From: Bacillota bacterium
GTDB taxonomy: Bacteria > Bacillota > Clostridia > SK-Y3
Reading direction: 5' to 3'
DNA: 46,555 nt
NCBI GenBank assembly: GCA_022360955.1
Contig: JAKSBV010000154.1
Coordinates: 1 to 46,555 of the forward strand
The notes beneath the pieces were generated by a model. The model was not told the DNA's origin. It saw only the letters and a list, made by a program, of their open reading frames with translations, and ran no database searches. The translations under genes were made by a program, and so were the position numbers. Positions 43,673-46,555 of the stretch are shown one piece after another. Numbering within the stretch: the first letter of the stretch is position 1; each line of letters starts with the position of its first letter.

Positions 43673-46258
43673 ATGATAAGAGGAGTATTTAAGAGCAGAA
43701 AATTTGTTGCAGCGGTTGCATTGACTGTTTTATTAGCCGTTACAGGAGGATCTCAGGCCGCAGTTGCTCAAAACGCGGTAAACTCTGGTGGAGCGTCAAT
43801 GCACGGTTTAGGGGCCTTATCGACCCAGGGTCCTAACAAAATGGCGAAGGATAATGAGGATAAGGTTTGGCGGTTTGGGGTATTCCCGGACATGCAGGGA
43901 CGGGATGATGACGACTATTCCAAAGAACTGCGATATGTGCAGCCCGACGGAACGGAAATCACCAATGAAGCCCTCACCAAATCCGGCGCGTACTATATTG
44001 GCATTGACATAAACAAGGACGGCATCTGGGATGGTTCAAAATATCAGATAGACGTCAGTGATGCGCTGAATCCTAAGTTTGTATTGGATGAGAAGGGATT
44101 TGGAATTCCTGTGGATCCCAAGAACCGAAAAGATGTTGTAGGGGACTGGAAGGTTCCGCCGTTTGCTTATGCGGATCCCGTTATCGACAAAATGATCGAA
44201 GACGAGGTGGATATGGTTCTCTTCATAGGAGACTTTACAGAGCACCGTGCGGAACACGAATATGTGGTGTGGCGGAAGCATATTGCACAGCGTTTTTTAG
44301 ATGCAGGTATTGATATTTACCCGATTCGCGGCAATCACGAGATCGTTAACGGGCGTAATTGGCTGGCCTGGTTCGCCGATGGTTATGAAACCCAAAAGAC
44401 CTCCGTCAACAATGTTGATAACGATATCGACGTATATGCCGAAGGGGATAGCTACGACCAAGGCTATAAGCTTTATCATCATTATGCGGGAAGCCTTTTG
44501 GACGAAAAGATCGCCTCAGGCAAAGTGAAGAGCTATTCCGACGATTATAAGGATCTGGTGTATTACTTTACACATAAAAATACGCTTTTTGTCGCTTTAG
44601 ATCCATATTTTGGGGATTTAGTGAGTACAAAATACCGTGGGACCTGGATGTTGATCTATAATTGGCTGCAGGAAGTTTTTGAGAAAGAAGCGAAACATGT
44701 AGATCATATTATTGTGTTCAATCACGAGGCGCTTATTACCAAACATAGGCCCCAAATGTACGAAGCAGAGGCCTATAATGCGTATCTGAAATCAATGGAC
44801 AAAGCGGCCCTGGAGGCTTTTCAGTCGGGAATCGAAGACAAAGAACGACCTGAGCGCTTTGATCTTACGGCTTATGATATGGGACAACTAGGCTTCGTAT
44901 TGCAGCAGCAGAAGTCCGAACCTCAATTGGCGGAAAAGCTTTTTGGCTTATTTGCCAAATATCAAGTACATTTTTTGTCCGGCCATGACCATCAGTATAT
45001 GCGGAGTTTGATTCATTCTAAACAAGGGGATAAGAGTTCTCCTGCTTTTACCCAAATCATTACGGGTAACGCTTCTTGGAAGTCCTATGAGAATAATTTC
45101 GGCACCAATGAGGATTTTGAAACACCTATCTTTCAAGATAATTTTGTAGATAAGGAAACGGGGCATTCCGGCAAGGTGTCCTTTGTGACGTTTGAAGTTA
45201 ACGGCCGGCAAGTGACCCACACCAATCACTATGCGGAGGTATCTTTCAAAGACGAATATGCTTCCGAGAATAAGTTGTCTTACGATTTTGAGAAAAATCA
45301 GTGGAATTTCTTTGTGGAAAAGGATGGAAAGACCGTTAATCAGCCGATTCCCTTGGAATGGAAAATGGGTGACAGGGCCAGCTACACCAATGATGCCCTA
45401 AAACGTGTTGTGGGACCTGGAGAAAATTATTTCACCACCACAACAGCGCCTAAAGAGAAGGGATATATGGGTACCGAGTTTACCATCATTGACGGTACTA
45501 ATTTGACTTATAACAGTTCACGGGCCTATTTGCACGACAATGCTATTGAGAATATGAATGAACTCTTAGCGCTAAGCTGGTTTGCCGACGATGATCCGAC
45601 GACCCTGTCTGATATCATATTGATAGATGGCAATCAAAATCAGGACGGCAGTTTTAAAAATCATGAAGGGGTATTGCAAACCATGACGGTAACCGATTCC
45701 AGTGTCGGTGTCATCAATCAATACGGATCGAAGAACGTACCGGCAGTTGCCGTACCGGGCAGCCGGGAAGTCAGTGCTTCGCCATCCATGATTTTTAACA
45801 ATAGATCCGGTCTTATGGCAAACAATCCCACAATGGTTACGCGTGACGGAGAATTGGTAAAAGGAACCGATTATGCTGCCGAACACGCCAAGGATTACGG
45901 ACCCTTAGATAATTTATACTCCGGTGATAATATCATAGGAGAGAACGGTTTGGATTTTGCCGATGCTATGGCTGTTATGATGACAGTGCCCAAGGGTGTG
46001 GATTTGGATGAAGTTACCCTTGGCCGGTACGACGAGAGCAGCGATAGCTGGGTTCCGGTGTTTAAGGATGAGTGTTTTGTCGATACGGGTTACTCCGATC
46101 ATTTCAGTGTGTTATATCGCCTGGACGAACAAGAACCGGAAGGGGGCTTCGGCACCGATGGTCACGAGCAGCAATATTGGGGTTATTATGAGAATACCCG
46201 CGTGATTTGGGGCTTTATTCACACCGACGGCATGTTTGCGATCATTCGAAAACCTTAG
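43673..46258 (+). CDS. Secreted metallophosphoesterase, 861 residues
   Basis: Residues 1-33 are a signal peptide (basic start, hydrophobic core VAAVALTVLLAVTGG, likely cut near QAAVAQ). The calcineurin-like domain has FPDMQGR, GDFTEHR, RGNHEI, FNHEAL and GHDHQY. The first motif is D-x-Q rather than the usual D-x-H, a variant known in other phosphoesterases. Between the first and second motifs lies an insert of about 120 residues with DINKDGIWDG, resembling a Ca2+-binding loop. The C-terminal 300 residues are beta-rich and unrecognised. No SLH domain or sortase motif, so it is probably released. AAAGGA lies 9 bases before ATG 43673. A terminator follows. Confidence 0.9.
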   Translation: MIRGVFKSRKFVAAVALTVLLAVTGGSQAAVAQNAVNSGGASMHGLGALSTQGPNKMAKDNEDKVWRFGVFPDMQGRDDDDYSKELRYVQPDGTEITNEALTKSGAYYIGIDINKDGIWDGSKYQIDVSDALNPKFVLDEKGFGIPVDPKNRKDVVGDWKVPPFAYADPVIDKMIEDEVDMVLFIGDFTEHRAEHEYVVWRKHIAQRFLDAGIDIYPIRGNHEIVNGRNWLAWFADGYETQKTSVNNVDNDIDVYAEGDSYDQGYKLYHHYAGSLLDEKIASGKVKSYSDDYKDLVYYFTHKNTLFVALDPYFGDLVSTKYRGTWMLIYNWLQEVFEKEAKHVDHIIVFNHEALITKHRPQMYEAEAYNAYLKSMDKAALEAFQSGIEDKERPERFDLTAYDMGQLGFVLQQQKSEPQLAEKLFGLFAKYQVHFLSGHDHQYMRSLIHSKQGDKSSPAFTQIITGNASWKSYENNFGTNEDFETPIFQDNFVDKETGHSGKVSFVTFEVNGRQVTHTNHYAEVSFKDEYASENKLSYDFEKNQWNFFVEKDGKTVNQPIPLEWKMGDRASYTNDALKRVVGPGENYFTTTTAPKEKGYMGTEFTIIDGTNLTYNSSRAYLHDNAIENMNELLALSWFADDDPTTLSDIILIDGNQNQDGSFKNHEGVLQTMTVTDSSVGVINQYGSKNVPAVAVPGSREVSASPSMIFNNRSGLMANNPTMVTRDGELVKGTDYAAEHAKDYGPLDNLYSGDNIIGENGLDFADAMAVMMTVPKGVDLDEVTLGRYDESSDSWVPVFKDECFVDTGYSDHFSVLYRLDEQEPEGGFGTDGHEQQYWGYYENTRVIWGFIHTDGMFAIIRKP

Positions 46259-46308
46259 AGGGACGTGTTAACAACGGTTTTTGCCGTTATATTTTGATTC
46301 AATATTTA

Positions 46309-46338
46309 ACCCACCGAAAAAAATTCGGTGGGTTTTTT
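46309..46338 (+). terminator. Intrinsic terminator of the secreted phosphoesterase gene
   Basis: Perfect 10-bp stem ACCCACCGAA (46309-46318) / TTCGGTGGGT (46324-46333) followed by five T. Confidence 0.93.
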
Positions 46339-46406
46339 AGATAGCCCCTGTCAATCAAGCGGTTTCTCTAGTTAGAGCCACACCCATAACAAGGTAGAAT
46401 GTACCC

Positions 46407-46555
46407 TTAAGGAATAATATCCACTGACAAATGTGGATGGTCTGCTTCAAGCATAGAAGTAATTGTAGCTTTCGTATCTATAATATCTTTTTTAGTATAG
46501 AGTGGTTGATCAGTTGAAATGTAAATGAGTATGATGTACTTACTTCCATTTTTAC
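46407..46555 (-). CDS. C-terminal end of an unidentified minus-strand gene (runs off the window)
   Basis: The minus strand is open from the window edge to TAA at 46409-46407, giving 48 residues that include YIILIYISTDQPLYTKKDII and end LEADHPHLSVDIIP. The composition looks protein-like, but the piece is too short to assign a family. The gene would converge on the phosphoesterase. The interval 46339-46406 shows nothing. Confidence 0.4.
   Translation of the reverse strand, partial: KNGSKYIILIYISTDQPLYTKKDIIDTKATITSMLEADHPHLSVDIIP

Noticed and set aside
43868-43914. D-x-Q instead of D-x-H in the first phosphoesterase motif as a lost active site
   Set aside because: D-x-Q occurs in other active calcineurin-like enzymes and the remaining ligands are intact.
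1-46555. CRISPR arrays, tRNA or rRNA genes, replication or attachment sites
   Set aside because: No regularly spaced repeats, cloverleaf-like segments with CCA-type ends, or rRNA landmarks were seen on reading.

Overview
The window looks like a chromosome segment of a low-GC, Gram-positive anaerobe of the class Clostridia. The grounds are strong AGGAGG-type ribosome binding sites, sigma-A promoters, an S-layer-homology surface protein, ferredoxin-linked 2-oxoacid oxidoreductases, a LoaP-type NusG paralogue and two DUF2294/MpsC-like proteins. I cannot name the species. No tRNA, rRNA or CRISPR array was seen.

Layout. (1) 1-4070: 3' part of a large S-layer-anchored double phosphatase (5'-nucleotidase plus a second metallophosphoesterase plus SLH domains). 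(2) 4.1-10.9 kb: single genes: a dCache chemoreceptor, a sugar-phosphate isomerase/epimerase-like TIM barrel, a small membrane protein, an Sfp-type phosphopantetheinyl transferase, a MazG-like NTP pyrophosphohydrolase and an unrecognised 359-residue protein. (3) 11.0-25.1 kb: a surface-glycan locus: TagA/WecG-type glycosyltransferase, a sialidase-like beta-propeller, LoaP antiterminator, GT2-TPR glycosyltransferase, GalE-like epimerase, a divergent ThiC paralogue, a nucleotidyltransferase-fold protein, two ABC exporters and a second GT2. The locus is a mosaic. It carries at least three gene remnants and two long near-identical promoter-leader regions, one before tagA and one before loaP. (4) 25.2-26.2 kb: a decayed IS66 element. 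(5) 26.2-27.4 kb: a cellobiose/N-acylglucosamine 2-epimerase-like gene on the minus strand. (6) 28.1-33.0 kb: a Ca2+-type P-ATPase flanked by two MpsC-like (DUF2294) genes, then a zinc-ribbon DUF6671 protein. (7) 33.1-43.2 kb: a ten-gene operon read from a structured leader that ends in an intrinsic terminator: unknown ORF, DUF4914 P-loop protein, CdhB-like protein, 2-oxoacid:ferredoxin oxidoreductase A-B-G-D, a second A-B pair, and a fused PurK-PurE. (8) 43.7-46.3 kb: a secreted 861-residue metallophosphoesterase, then the tail of an unidentified minus-strand gene.

Two regulatory systems stand out. First, the LoaP gene and tagA sit behind duplicated promoter and leader sequences of about 340-430 nt, and a shorter, weaker relative of the leader core precedes the second ABC exporter. 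This suggests processive antitermination of the glycan locus through a repeated RNA target, possibly including autoregulation. Second, an RNA-like element occurs twice (28478-28570 and 33148-33345). The closing stem differs in sequence between the copies but stays complementary, while internal segments are conserved. The second copy is followed by a terminator and a possible antiterminator upstream of the oxidoreductase-purKE operon, so it reads like a riboswitch or a new ncRNA class. The ThiC paralogue beside a nucleotidyltransferase inside the glycan locus is the best candidate for unusual chemistry.
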